Shown here: positions 1 through 6,098 of the stretch, piece by piece
Layout of the letters: the number at the start of each line of letters is the position of its first letter
Position numbering within the stretch: the stretch's first letter is position 1
Assembly (NCBI GenBank): GCA_945947715.1
Contig: CAMEYZ010000125.1
Span: 1-6,498 of the forward strand
Length of the DNA stretch: 6,498 nucleotides
Direction: 5' to 3'
Source of the DNA: an uncultured Clostridia bacterium
GTDB lineage: Bacteria; Bacillota; Clostridia; Oscillospirales; Ruminococcaceae
Notes under the pieces: model-generated
Database searches by the model: none
What the model was told of the DNA's origin: nothing
What the model saw: only the letters and a program-made list of their open reading frames with translations
Position numbers and translations under genes: made by a program

Positions 1-1308
1 CATGATACGAAGCACCTTGCGGTCGATATTCATTCCCGCATACAGCAGATACTGCAGCCGCTCCCTGTCATTTTCAACGGTGAAAAATCCGCTGTCATAG
101 GCCTCCTGTATCTTGTGGATAATGAGCCACTGGAGCTCGTCGGACAGGAAGGTGTAGGTGTTCACATTTGAAGCTTTCAGCTTTTCGGCAAATATGCGAT
201 GTCCGTCGTGATAGGGGTCATACTGTCTGAAATAGTCAGTAGGCTCCTTATAGCCGGGAGCCTTCACGGTGACGAGCGTATCGGGAGTGAGCTTATCCTC
301 GATGCCCTCCCAGTAAGCCTTGATATCACCATCAGCAACGCCGCTTATCTTCGCAAACAGCGTGGGGACCACTGCCCTGCTGCCCTTGACCTGAAAGCCA
401 GGACGGAATCTTGCGGGCTGATTCCAGAGGATATCTATTTCATCATAGGTAGTTTTAAGTGTAGTAGCCTCCATATCCGAGAACTGGAAATCCCTGAACA
501 TGGTATCTCCGCCGTAAAGAAGGGTATCAAGCTCCCTTTCGGCGCTATAAGCCGCAGTAGCGACCTTTGCCTTGACCTCCTTTTCGGGATATGGCATTAT
601 CTCCTTGGAATTTGGCAGCTCAAATATCTGCATGCGAGAGTTTCTGTTCTCGTCCGTCAGGAGCTGCAGACAGGACTTATCTGGTGATATAAAGATTACG
701 TCCATACCGCTGCAGGACAGCAGATACAAAAGCATAAGCTCTGCGCTGCGTATCTTCCCGTAATACAGGAATACCGGTATTTCCTTGACCTTATTCTTGA
801 AATCAGCGGCGCCATACACTCTGTTGAAGCGGCAGCCTAAGATGATGCCCGTATTATAGAGCTTGCTTAAGGGTTCATCGGGCAAGGACTCCAGGATATT
901 TTTCATAGCGCTCCTTGCAGCCTCTGTACGGACAGGGTCGCTGTTTACGGATATCCCCGCGCAGATTCCGCTGATAAGAGCAGTCTTGTTGCCGCGGTCA
1001 ACATTTCCGAATCTTGCTACCTCCGCGGGGGTGGGATTTGAGAACTCCGAGTCCTTGAAAACCAAGGTTTTCGGCGATTTCGCCAGAGTATCGCGCAGAT
1101 TGTACAATAGGTTATTATATGTATCATCATTATCATAACCTACGAGAGCGCAGTAATACACGGGAATAAGTTCATCAGCGGTAAAATGACCGCCCCGCGA
1201 TCTTAGTCTGTCAGCGTGGCCTTCGGAGTAATCTCTTATAAGCTCCGAAACGTCGGCAGTTATAGTCTGAACGGCTCTGTTTCCCGTTGAAAAGCCTTCA
1301 AAATTCAT
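1..1308 (-). CDS. YceG-like protein (PF14266-type 'biosynthetic module' component), C-terminus outside window
   Basis: The minus strand is open without a stop from the ATG at 1308-1306 to the window edge: 436 codons. GGAG at 1318-1321, nine bases upstream, and a consensus promoter just before it support this start. The protein looks soluble, with no signal peptide or membrane helix. Recognisable stretches are IPVFLYYG (residues 177-184), the Rossmann-like strand DVIFISPDK (203-211), a W-N-Q-P-A-R-F-R-P-G-F run (295-305) and FAKISGV (318-324). From memory these resemble Bacillus subtilis YceG, a family of roughly 530 residues, so about 100 C-terminal residues are probably missing. That family is encoded with TerD-domain proteins and TelA/YceH-like proteins in Ter stress-response operons and was proposed to belong to a biosynthetic module; its reaction is not established. 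It is unrelated to the MltG lytic transglycosylase also called YceG. The identification rests on motif similarity only. Confidence 0.62.
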   Translation of the reverse strand, partial: MNFEGFSTGNRAVQTITADVSELIRDYSEGHADRLRSRGGHFTADELIPVYYCALVGYDNDDTYNNLLYNLRDTLAKSPKTLVFKDSEFSNPTPAEVARFGNVDRGNKTALISGICAGISVNSDPVRTEAARSAMKNILESLPDEPLSKLYNTGIILGCRFNRVYGAADFKNKVKEIPVFLYYGKIRSAELMLLYLLSCSGMDVIFISPDKSCLQLLTDENRNSRMQIFELPNSKEIMPYPEKEVKAKVATAAYSAERELDTLLYGGDTMFRDFQFSDMEATTLKTTYDEIDILWNQPARFRPGFQVKGSRAVVPTLFAKISGVADGDIKAYWEGIEDKLTPDTLVTVKAPGYKEPTDYFRQYDPYHDGHRIFAEKLKASNVNTYTFLSDELQWLIIHKIQEAYDSGFFTVENDRERLQYLLYAGMNIDRKVLRIM

Positions 1309-1348
1309 ATATAATATCTCCAATTAAGCAGAAAATCATCATACTTAT

Positions 1349-1377
1349 ATTATACATTATATCATCAAATATGTCAA
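1349..1377 (-). promoter_or_regulatory. Consensus sigma-A promoter for the YceG-like gene
   Basis: On the minus strand there is TTGACA at 1377-1372, a 17-bp spacer, and TATAAT at 1354-1349: a perfect match to the vegetative consensus in both boxes. The predicted start near 1342 gives a leader of about 34 bases carrying the GGAG ribosome site. The promoter lies between the XRE gene stop (1422) and the YceG-like start (1308), so this gene is its own transcription unit even if it also receives read-through. I see no hairpin terminator between 1378 and 1421. Confidence 0.85.
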
Positions 1378-1421
1378 GGGATTATTTTTCGGGTCGGATT
1401 ATAAAATGATTAGAATTATTA

Positions 1422-1631
1422 TCACTCATCATCGCTTTTATATTCAAGGATATCTCCCGGAGTGCAGTCCAGTACACGGCAGATAGCATCAAGAGTGGAA
1501 AATCTTATCGCCTTTATCTTGCCTGTCTTCATATTAGAAAGATTAACGTTGGAAATGCCCACCTTTTCCGACAGTTCGTTGAGGGACATCTTCCTGTCCG
1601 CCATAACGCGGTCAAGCCTTAGTATTATCAT
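1422..1631 (-). CDS. Small XRE/Cro-type regulator (YozG-like)
   Basis: A 69-residue cytoplasmic DNA-binding protein that is almost entirely one Cro/C1-type helix-turn-helix domain (HTH_26 type). Helix 2 is about residues 18-25 (LNELSEKVG) and recognition helix 3 about 27-37 (SNVNLSNMKTG). The conserved C-terminal part ends CTPGDILEY (56-64), typical of the YozG group. The ATG at 1631 is chosen because a perfect AAGGAGG (1637-1643) sits five bases upstream; the frame remains open to 1733, but that extension lies inside the upstream gene in another frame and has no ribosome site. The stop of the DUF2975 gene overlaps this ribosome site, indicating a translationally coupled pair, the same pairing as B. 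subtilis yoaS-yozG. The likely role is regulating its own operon; effector and targets are unknown. Confidence 0.9.
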   Translation of the reverse strand: MIILRLDRVMADRKMSLNELSEKVGISNVNLSNMKTGKIKAIRFSTLDAICRVLDCTPGDILEYKSDDE

Positions 1632-1636
1632 AAGCC

Positions 1637-1643
1637 CCTCCTT
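1637..1643 (-). promoter_or_regulatory. Perfect Shine-Dalgarno that fixes the XRE start and overlaps the upstream stop codon
   Basis: AAGGAGG on the minus strand lies five bases before the ATG at 1631. Its first two bases are part of the TAA stop (1644-1642) of the DUF2975 gene. Ribosomes terminating there would sit on the initiation site, so the two proteins are probably made in a coupled way. Confidence 0.85.
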
Positions 1644-2145
1644 AAAGAGTCTCGTCCGATTCCTGCTGCAGCTCGCAGCCGTATCTGAAAACAAGGGAAA
1701 CACAGTACAATATAAGTCTCGCCATAATACCAAAGCCCATAGGCATTCCCGATATGTAGCCTTCTCCCTGGGCTATGGAAGAGCCTATTGCCACAGCCGT
1801 TTCCATAAGCTCCTCGAATATGAGAGCCAGTCCCATATTGCGTATCCTTATGCCATTTATTTCGGTAAAGGGGCTTTCGTCCGTTTTCATACTTTTCAGC
1901 AGTCTGTATGCAGAGACGGTGAAAAACACTATCAGAGCAATGGCAGTTATCGGAACTATCACATCAATAAGAACGCCGTTGGATTCGGTTTCATTCTCCA
2001 CCCCGTTCAGCCCGTCAATAAATCCCTTCATAAATGCTGCTCCAAAGCTTCCGTACACAAATACTGCCATGTATATGATAAGCACAACAGAAGCGACTGC
2101 GCTCATTCTGCGTATCTTTTCCTTTGATGATATATTCTTTTTCAT
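1642..2145 (-). CDS. DUF2975 family four-helix membrane protein
   Basis: A 167-residue protein with four predicted membrane segments at about residues 15-38, 58-80, 102-124 and 137-154, after a short basic N-terminus (MKKNISSKEKIRR). Family signatures are SPFT (91-94) before the third helix and the C-terminal FRYGCELQQESDETL (153-167), which I recognise as the hallmark ending of DUF2975 proteins. Length and topology match the family. GGAG at 2154-2157, eight bases upstream, supports the ATG at 2145. The gene is followed ten bases later by a YozG-like XRE regulator, the standard partner of this family in Firmicutes. The biochemical function is unknown. The conserved pairing suggests the membrane protein and regulator act together, for example in sensing the envelope or in modulating the regulator, but nothing in the sequence proves that. 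Confidence 0.9.
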   Translation of the reverse strand: MKKNISSKEKIRRMSAVASVVLIIYMAVFVYGSFGAAFMKGFIDGLNGVENETESNGVLIDVIVPITAIALIVFFTVSAYRLLKSMKTDESPFTEINGIRIRNMGLALIFEELMETAVAIGSSIAQGEGYISGMPMGFGIMARLILYCVSLVFRYGCELQQESDETL

Positions 2146-2166
2146 ATTTTTCGCTCCATAAATTTT

Positions 2167-2214
2167 TATAAGGGATACTCTGCTTCTCGGTTATTTATCA
2201 GAGTATCCCTTATA
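2167..2214. repeat. Perfect 16-bp inverted repeat at the start of the DUF2975-XRE operon
   Basis: The arms TATAAGGGATACTCTG (2167-2182) and its exact complement (2199-2214) are separated by 16 bases. The right arm covers the predicted transcription start (about 2209), so the element would be both a DNA operator-like site and the first hairpin of the mRNA. On the minus strand the hairpin is followed by AAAATTTATGG, not a U-tract, so it is a poor intrinsic terminator for the upstream CPBP gene. Arm centres are 32 bp apart, close to three helical turns. Possible roles are an operator for the XRE protein, a 5' UTR stem, or a weak terminator. Confidence 0.85.
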
Positions 2215-2215
2215 T

Positions 2216-2244
2216 ATTGTAACATTTTTTATTGTGAAATGCAA
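2216..2244 (-). promoter_or_regulatory. Probable promoter of the DUF2975-XRE operon
   Basis: On the minus strand TTGCAT (2244-2239) is followed after 17 bp by TACAAT (2221-2216). The -10 matches the consensus at five of six positions; the -35 is weak at three of six. It overlaps the last codons of the CPBP gene. The predicted start near 2209 falls in the first arm of the 16-bp inverted repeat. A weak -35 with an overlapping palindrome is what a regulated promoter would look like, but this call is less certain than the other three promoters. Confidence 0.5.
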
Positions 2245-3083
2245 GAATTTCTGTAATAATTCTCCCCATGCCTTTTGGGGAACACCTTTATCATATAAAC
2301 CAACGCCACCGCAAGGATTACAGCGTTGATAAGCAGCCACCACCAGCTGCCGAGAACAAAGCCATTCACCTCTCTGTAGCAGGGCTCACCGAACAGCGTG
2401 ATATCCTCAAAGGGGATATAGCACAGGGAATTGTTTATCAGATGAGGAATTATCGAATAGAGGATATTCCCCGTTCTGCAGTATATCCACATGAACAGCA
2501 CGCCTGTGAAAAATACGTTGATAAAGCCCTGTATGTTATACATATGAACTGCTCCGAAAACAAGTCCGTTTGCAATGCAGACTATCCACATGGGATATGT
2601 ACCCTTTGAAAGCTCAGCTCCGCCGTATCTGAAAATGATCTCCTCAAATATGGGCGCGCAGATGACGCTTGATATCACTCCCAAGACGCCATCAAAGCTT
2701 GCGCTGTTTGGCTCGATCTCCATAAAATTCGACAGTACCAGTCCGTCAAGAGTGTCGAAAAGCTCGTTGAAGCTCCATTTCAGCAGGAATATCATTATAG
2801 GCAGCAGAATATCGAAGTCCCTGAAGCTGACCGTCTGCCAAAAGCGCTTTCCCGTGTTCTTTTTCACCGATGAGCAGATTACAAGCGCCGACATAAGCTT
2901 CGCAAAATCAACGATGATATAGCCTACCTGCACGGGGATAATTTCCGGAGCATACTCCTCTCCCCTGATGCCCTCAACGATTCCAAGAACAACATACGGC
3001 ACAGCCATAAACCCGAAAAGAACCACAAATGCCCCTGCAAGCCCCAGTATCGGGGAAGCATAGCGTTTTACCTTTTCCTTCAT
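2229..3083 (-). CDS. CPBP family intramembrane glutamic endopeptidase (Abi/CAAX-protease-like)
   Basis: A 284-residue multi-pass membrane protein. Hydrophobic segments are seen at about residues 13-35, 50-70, 90-105, 133-148, 165-185, 188-202 and 243-266. The CPBP (PF02517) catalytic motifs are intact: EEIIFR (E147, E148, R152), FGAVH (F176, H180) and HLINN (H214, N217/N218). They are in the usual order and on membrane segments. The family includes Rce1-like CAAX proteases and bacteriocin-immunity or maturation proteins; the substrate here cannot be read from the sequence, and no peptide or bacteriocin gene is visible nearby. The start at 3083 has GGAGG (3091-3095) at a seven-base spacing and lies downstream of a strong dedicated promoter. 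Its stop is only 15 bases from the inverted repeat of the next unit. Confidence 0.92.
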   Translation of the reverse strand: MKEKVKRYASPILGLAGAFVVLFGFMAVPYVVLGIVEGIRGEEYAPEIIPVQVGYIIVDFAKLMSALVICSSVKKNTGKRFWQTVSFRDFDILLPIMIFLLKWSFNELFDTLDGLVLSNFMEIEPNSASFDGVLGVISSVICAPIFEEIIFRYGGAELSKGTYPMWIVCIANGLVFGAVHMYNIQGFINVFFTGVLFMWIYCRTGNILYSIIPHLINNSLCYIPFEDITLFGEPCYREVNGFVLGSWWWLLINAVILAVALVYMIKVFPKRHGENYYRNSCISQ

Positions 3084-3123
3084 AACAAGTCCTCCAAATA
3101 ATACTATTTAGTGCACTGTTATG

Positions 3124-3152
3124 AGTATATCACATCATTTCATGTTTGTCAA
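3124..3152 (-). promoter_or_regulatory. Strong sigma-A promoter for the CPBP gene
   Basis: On the minus strand TTGACA (3152-3147) and TATACT (3129-3124) are separated by 17 bp. The predicted start near 3117 coincides with an 8-bp palindrome AGTGCACT (3110-3117), which may be chance or a small operator. The leader of about 33 bases ends in GGAGG. Confidence 0.82.
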
Positions 3153-3186
3153 TATAATATTTAACGATAAACATTAAATATTATAT
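3152..3186. repeat. 13-bp AT-rich inverted repeat abutting the CPBP -35 box
   Basis: The arms ATATAATATTTAA (3152-3164) and TTAAATATTATAT (3174-3186) are perfect complements around a 9-base centre. The element lies in the gap between thiD and the CPBP promoter, its inner edge sharing one base with the -35. With no G or C in either arm it would make a weak RNA hairpin and lacks a U-tract, so an operator or UP-like AT-rich element is more plausible than a terminator. Low complexity raises the chance of coincidence. Confidence 0.6.
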
Positions 3187-3222
3187 GATTTAGATAAAAT
3201 TTGCCCTGTCATTATATCGGAA

Positions 3223-4002
3223 TTATACAAAGTGATATAAGGGACCGTTTCCCTTTCCGAGGTCAAGTCCTGCCTCTATTGCTCTTGTGATATAAGCCTT
3301 GGCGTTTTTCACGCTTTCCTCCATTGAAAGGCCCTGTGCCAATCCACAGGCTATGGCAGATGATAACGTACAGCCTGTACCATGGGTGTTGGAGCTAATT
3401 ATCCTGTCGGTTTCAAAAAGGGTGAATTTTCCTCCGTAATACAGCAGATCGGCAGCCTTTCCCTCAAGATGTCCTCCCTTGACGAGAACTCCCCCTCTTA
3501 CCCTTTCAGACAGCATTTCTGCCGCTTTTTTCATGTTCCCTATATCCTTCACGGAAATGCCGGTAAGCGCCTCTGCTTCGGGGAGATTTGGAGTTATCAG
3601 GTCGGACAGGGGAAATATCTGCTCTGTGAGTATCCTTTGTGCGTCCTCTGAAAGCAGTCGCCTTCCACTGGTGGAAATAAGCACAGTATCGGTCACAACA
3701 TTCCGCGCATTATACTTTTTCAGTGCCTGTGCGATGACCTCGGCATTTTCCGCAGAATATATCATGCCTATCTTCACAGCATCAGGAAATATATCCTCAA
3801 AGACAGCGGCAAGCTGTTTCTCGAGAAAATCGGCCGGAGTGCCCAGAATATCCGATACACCCATAGTATTCTGAGCAGTCAGCGCAGTTATCGCCGTTTG
3901 GGCATATAAATTAAAGGCGGAGATCGTTTTAATATCCGCCTGAATCCCTGCTCCGCCGCTGCTGTCCGAGCCTGCGACGGAGAGTACCTTATTCATTTTC
4001 AT
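3223..4002 (-). CDS. thiD: Hydroxymethylpyrimidine / phosphomethylpyrimidine kinase
   Basis: A 259-residue cytoplasmic ribokinase-fold enzyme that phosphorylates HMP to HMP-P and then HMP-PP, the pyrimidine substrate of ThiE. The N-terminal signature SVAGSDSSGGAGIQADIKT (residues 8-26) binds the pyrimidine. VKGGHLEG (174-181) and NTHGTGCT (205-212), with the anion-hole glycines and catalytic Cys211, are all present. The usual DPVM loop reads DTVL here (105-108), a small departure, while the following STSG-RRLL is normal. The start at 4002 overlaps the thiE stop as ATGA, with GGAGG (4013-4017) ten bases upstream; a second ATG at 3996 is possible but less well spaced. It is the last gene of the thiCED operon. 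No clear GC-rich terminator follows its TAA at 3223. Confidence 0.96.
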   Translation of the reverse strand: MKMNKVLSVAGSDSSGGAGIQADIKTISAFNLYAQTAITALTAQNTMGVSDILGTPADFLEKQLAAVFEDIFPDAVKIGMIYSAENAEVIAQALKKYNARNVVTDTVLISTSGRRLLSEDAQRILTEQIFPLSDLITPNLPEAEALTGISVKDIGNMKKAAEMLSERVRGGVLVKGGHLEGKAADLLYYGGKFTLFETDRIISSNTHGTGCTLSSAIACGLAQGLSMEESVKNAKAYITRAIEAGLDLGKGNGPLYHFV

Positions 4003-4625
4003 TTTATCATTTCCTCCGCAAGTGCCTTAAGCTCCGCTGCCGCCGATGTGATATCCGCAGCGCCGAATATGGCGGAGACCCCAGCTGCGCCGCATATTCC
4101 CGTCCCTTTAAGCGTAAGAATATTATCGCGGTTTATCCCTCCGATAGCGCATACGGGGATATTCACGGCACTTACTATGCTTTTCAGAGTATCAGATGTC
4201 ATCGGAACAGCTTCTGGCTTTGCTCCCGAGGGAAACATTGCTCCGCTTCCAAGATAATCCGCGCCCTCAGCTTCGGCTTTCAGCGCCTGCTCAACTGTTT
4301 TTGCGGTAGCTCCGATGATGCTGTCCTTTCCCAGAAGCTTCCTCGCTTCACGAATGCTGCCGTCTGACTGCCCCAGATGAACACCGTCCGCTCCCGATTC
4401 GAGAGCTATCTGTACACTGTCGTTGATTATCAGCGGAACGCCGTATTTATGACATATCTCCTTTGTGCTTATCGCACGACTGAGCAGCTCATCATGGGAG
4501 AGCCTTTTCTCGCGGAGCTGTATCATAGTAGCGCCGCCTCTGACAGCCGCTTCCACCGACTCTTCAAAGAAATCGGAGTATCGGCTGTCGGTAACGGCAT
4601 ATAATAACAAATATTTACTGTTCAT
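3999..4625 (-). CDS. thiE: Thiamine phosphate synthase
   Basis: A 208-residue TIM-barrel enzyme of normal family length that condenses HMP-PP with hydroxyethylthiazole phosphate to give thiamine phosphate. Visible signatures are IQLREK (35-40), IINDS (66-70) with the diphosphate/Mg-binding N68-D69, GVHLGQSD (81-88), FPSGAKP (131-137) containing the conserved lysine K136, and the phosphate-binding AIGGIN (160-165) and GVSAIF (182-187). The usual G-x-S segment reads GAT (105-107), a conservative Ser-to-Thr change. The gene begins one base after the thiC stop (TAATATG) with only a weak GGA-type ribosome site, suggesting translational coupling to thiC. It ends in a 4-base ATGA overlap with thiD. 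Confidence 0.96.
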   Translation of the reverse strand: MNSKYLLLYAVTDSRYSDFFEESVEAAVRGGATMIQLREKRLSHDELLSRAISTKEICHKYGVPLIINDSVQIALESGADGVHLGQSDGSIREARKLLGKDSIIGATAKTVEQALKAEAEGADYLGSGAMFPSGAKPEAVPMTSDTLKSIVSAVNIPVCAIGGINRDNILTLKGTGICGAAGVSAIFGAADITSAAAELKALAEEMIK

Positions 4626-4626
4626 A

Positions 4627-5940
4627 TTACTTTTCCGTGCAGAACTTGACTTCCTTGCCCTCTAAAATCATGTTGGTGGTGCGGACTGCGCACATCTTGC
4701 CGCACATGGAGCAGGTATGTCTGTCCTCGGGGGGAGTGGACTCGAAATAGGACTTCGCCTTGTCGGGGTCGATGCATATCTTGAACATCTCGTCCCAGTC
4801 CACCTTATGACGGGCTTCTGCCATTTTGTTGTCAAGGTCTCTTGCGTGAGGAACTCCCTTTGCGATATCTGCGGCATGAGCTGCTATCTTGCTTGCCATG
4901 ATGCCCTCCTTGACGTCGTTTACGTCGGGCAGACGAAGATGCTCCGCAGGTGTTACATAGCAGAGGAAATCTGCTCCGCTTGCTGCTGCGATAGCTCCGC
5001 CGATAGCAGAGGTGATATGGTCATAGCCGGGAGCAATATCCGTAACGAGAGGCCCTAAAACATAGAAGGGCGCATTGTGGCAGAGTCTCTTCTGAAGCTG
5101 CATATTTGCGGCTATCTCATTCATTGCCATGTGACCGGGACCCTCAACCATTACCTGAACGTCCTTGTCCCATGCGCGCTTTGTCAGATTGCCCAGCTCG
5201 ATAAGCTCGGATATCTGTCCTGCGTCGGTGCTGTCGTCGATACAGCCGGGACGAAGCGCATCGCCTAAGCTAATCGTAACATCGTATTCGCGAAGTATTT
5301 CAAGCACCTCGTCGTAATGCTCATAGAAGGGATTCTCATTGCCGGTCATTGCCATCCATGCGAAAAGCAGTGAGCCGCCTCTGGAAACGATGTTCATTTT
5401 TCTGCCCTCGCGGCGGAAGGCCTCCACTGCACGGCGATTGATGCCCGCGTGGATAGTCATGAAGTCCACGCCCTCCTCGGCATGAGCTCTTACGACCCGG
5501 AGGAAATCCTCAGCAGTTATTTCAAGAAGGTCCTTTTCAAGATAGCCGATAGCATCGTACATGGGAACAGTGCCTATCATCGCAGGAGACTTTGCGATAA
5601 GCTCTCTGCGGAAGGTGTTGGTCTTGCCGTAATTGGACAGGTCCATGATAGCCTCCGCGCCGAATTTTATCGCCATATCCACCTTTTCCATTTCCATGGA
5701 GTAATCCTTGCAGTCGCCGGAAATGCCAAGGTTTACGTTTATCTTGGTGCGAAGTCCTCCGCCTATTCCCTCAGCGGAAAGGGACGTATGATTGACGTTT
5801 GCGGGGATAGCCACCTGTCCGCAGGCAACCAGGTCACGTATCTCCTCAGGGGTCTTGTATTCCTTTTCGGCAACGGTCTTCATTTCGGGAGTAATGATCC
5901 CCTTTTTAGCCGCTTCCATCTGTGTTTTGTATTCTCTCAT
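4627..5940 (-). CDS. thiC: Phosphomethylpyrimidine synthase (HMP-P synthase), short form
   Basis: A 437-residue radical-SAM enzyme that rearranges 5-aminoimidazole ribotide into HMP-P, the first committed pyrimidine step of thiamine synthesis. It lacks the long N-terminal domain of the roughly 600-residue proteobacterial/plant form, as is usual in Clostridia. Core signatures are NVNLGISGD (68-76), MYDAIGYL (127-134), SRGGS (186-190), DALRPG (227-232), EGPGH (266-270), GYDHIT (305-310) and TPAEHL (330-335). The C-terminal iron-sulfur motif is C410-x2-C413-x3-C417 (CSMCGKMC), one residue shorter than the CX2CX4C spacing of the long form. GGAGG at 5948-5952, seven bases upstream, fixes the ATG at 5940. 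The frame is open to 6003, but an earlier start would lie within the leader and terminator. It is the first gene of the riboswitch-controlled operon. Confidence 0.97.
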   Translation of the reverse strand: MREYKTQMEAAKKGIITPEMKTVAEKEYKTPEEIRDLVACGQVAIPANVNHTSLSAEGIGGGLRTKINVNLGISGDCKDYSMEMEKVDMAIKFGAEAIMDLSNYGKTNTFRRELIAKSPAMIGTVPMYDAIGYLEKDLLEITAEDFLRVVRAHAEEGVDFMTIHAGINRRAVEAFRREGRKMNIVSRGGSLLFAWMAMTGNENPFYEHYDEVLEILREYDVTISLGDALRPGCIDDSTDAGQISELIELGNLTKRAWDKDVQVMVEGPGHMAMNEIAANMQLQKRLCHNAPFYVLGPLVTDIAPGYDHITSAIGGAIAAASGADFLCYVTPAEHLRLPDVNDVKEGIMASKIAAHAADIAKGVPHARDLDNKMAEARHKVDWDEMFKICIDPDKAKSYFESTPPEDRHTCSMCGKMCAVRTTNMILEGKEVKFCTEK

Positions 5941-5947
5941 TGCGATA

Positions 5948-5952
5948 CCTCC
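5948..5952 (-). promoter_or_regulatory. Ribosome binding site deciding the thiC start
   Basis: GGAGG on the minus strand lies seven bases before the ATG at 5940 and directly after the terminator U-tract. It excludes the upstream in-frame ATG at 6003, which is inside the riboswitch leader and has no ribosome site. Confidence 0.85.
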
Positions 5953-5956
5953 ATAT

Positions 5957-5991
5957 AAAATAAAAATGCGCAGATCAAACAAACCTGCGCA
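5957..5991 (-). terminator. Riboswitch-controlled intrinsic terminator before thiC
   Basis: On the minus strand the arm TGCGCAGGT (5991-5983) pairs with ATCTGCGCA (5975-5967), nine pairs including one G-U, around a 7-base loop. It is followed at once by TTTTTATTTT. It lies about 17 bases after the TPP aptamer and just before the thiC ribosome site, the classic arrangement for transcription attenuation: with TPP bound the terminator forms; without it an alternative fold should allow read-through into thiCED. Confidence 0.92.
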
Positions 5992-6007
5992 GGAACATGC
6001 CATAATA

Positions 6008-6093
6008 TATGTCCCTACGTCGGCATTATCCGAATCAGGTTACGGGTCGAAGCACAGCTTCCTCTCAGCCTGCCTTGCGCAAGCTCCCCACTC
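6008..6093 (-). ncRNA. TPP riboswitch (thi-box aptamer)
   Basis: The minus strand carries the conserved thi-box elements in order: GGGGAGC, GCTGAGAGG, GACCC, and ACCTGATTCGGATAATGCCGA followed by CGTAGGGA. P3 can form from AGCTTG with CAGGCT. The optional P3a appears as GAAGC-TGT-GCTTC. P2 forms from GGG with CCC, and P5 from TCGG with CCGA around the invariant ATAATG. The pyrimidine-sensing CTGAGA and the pyrophosphate-binding GATAATG/CGTAGGGA bases are intact. P1 looks short, because the predicted transcription start (about 6092) is almost at the aptamer 5' end. It senses thiamine pyrophosphate and represses thiCED through the terminator at 5957-5991. Confidence 0.97.
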
Positions 6094-6098
6094 GTTCT

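Noticed and set aside
199..687. Plus-strand open frame of 162 codons
   Set aside because: It is antisense to the uninterrupted 436-codon YceG-like frame, which has a promoter and ribosome site; the plus frame has neither.
1632..1733. N-terminal extension of the XRE protein to 103 residues
   Set aside because: The extension overlaps the end of the DUF2975 gene in another frame and lacks a ribosome site; AAGGAGG fixes the start at 1631.
1462..2127. Long plus-strand open frame of 221 codons
   Set aside because: It lies antisense to the DUF2975 and XRE genes, which have clear family signatures and ribosome sites; the plus-strand product resembles no family I know and has no ribosome site.
5449..5958. 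Plus-strand open frame of 169 codons
   Set aside because: It is antisense to thiC, whose protein motifs are unmistakable.
5941..6003. N-terminal extension of ThiC starting at an ATG at 6003
   Set aside because: The extension would be translated from the riboswitch leader and terminator hairpin, has no ribosome site, and the ATG at 5940 has GGAGG at ideal spacing.
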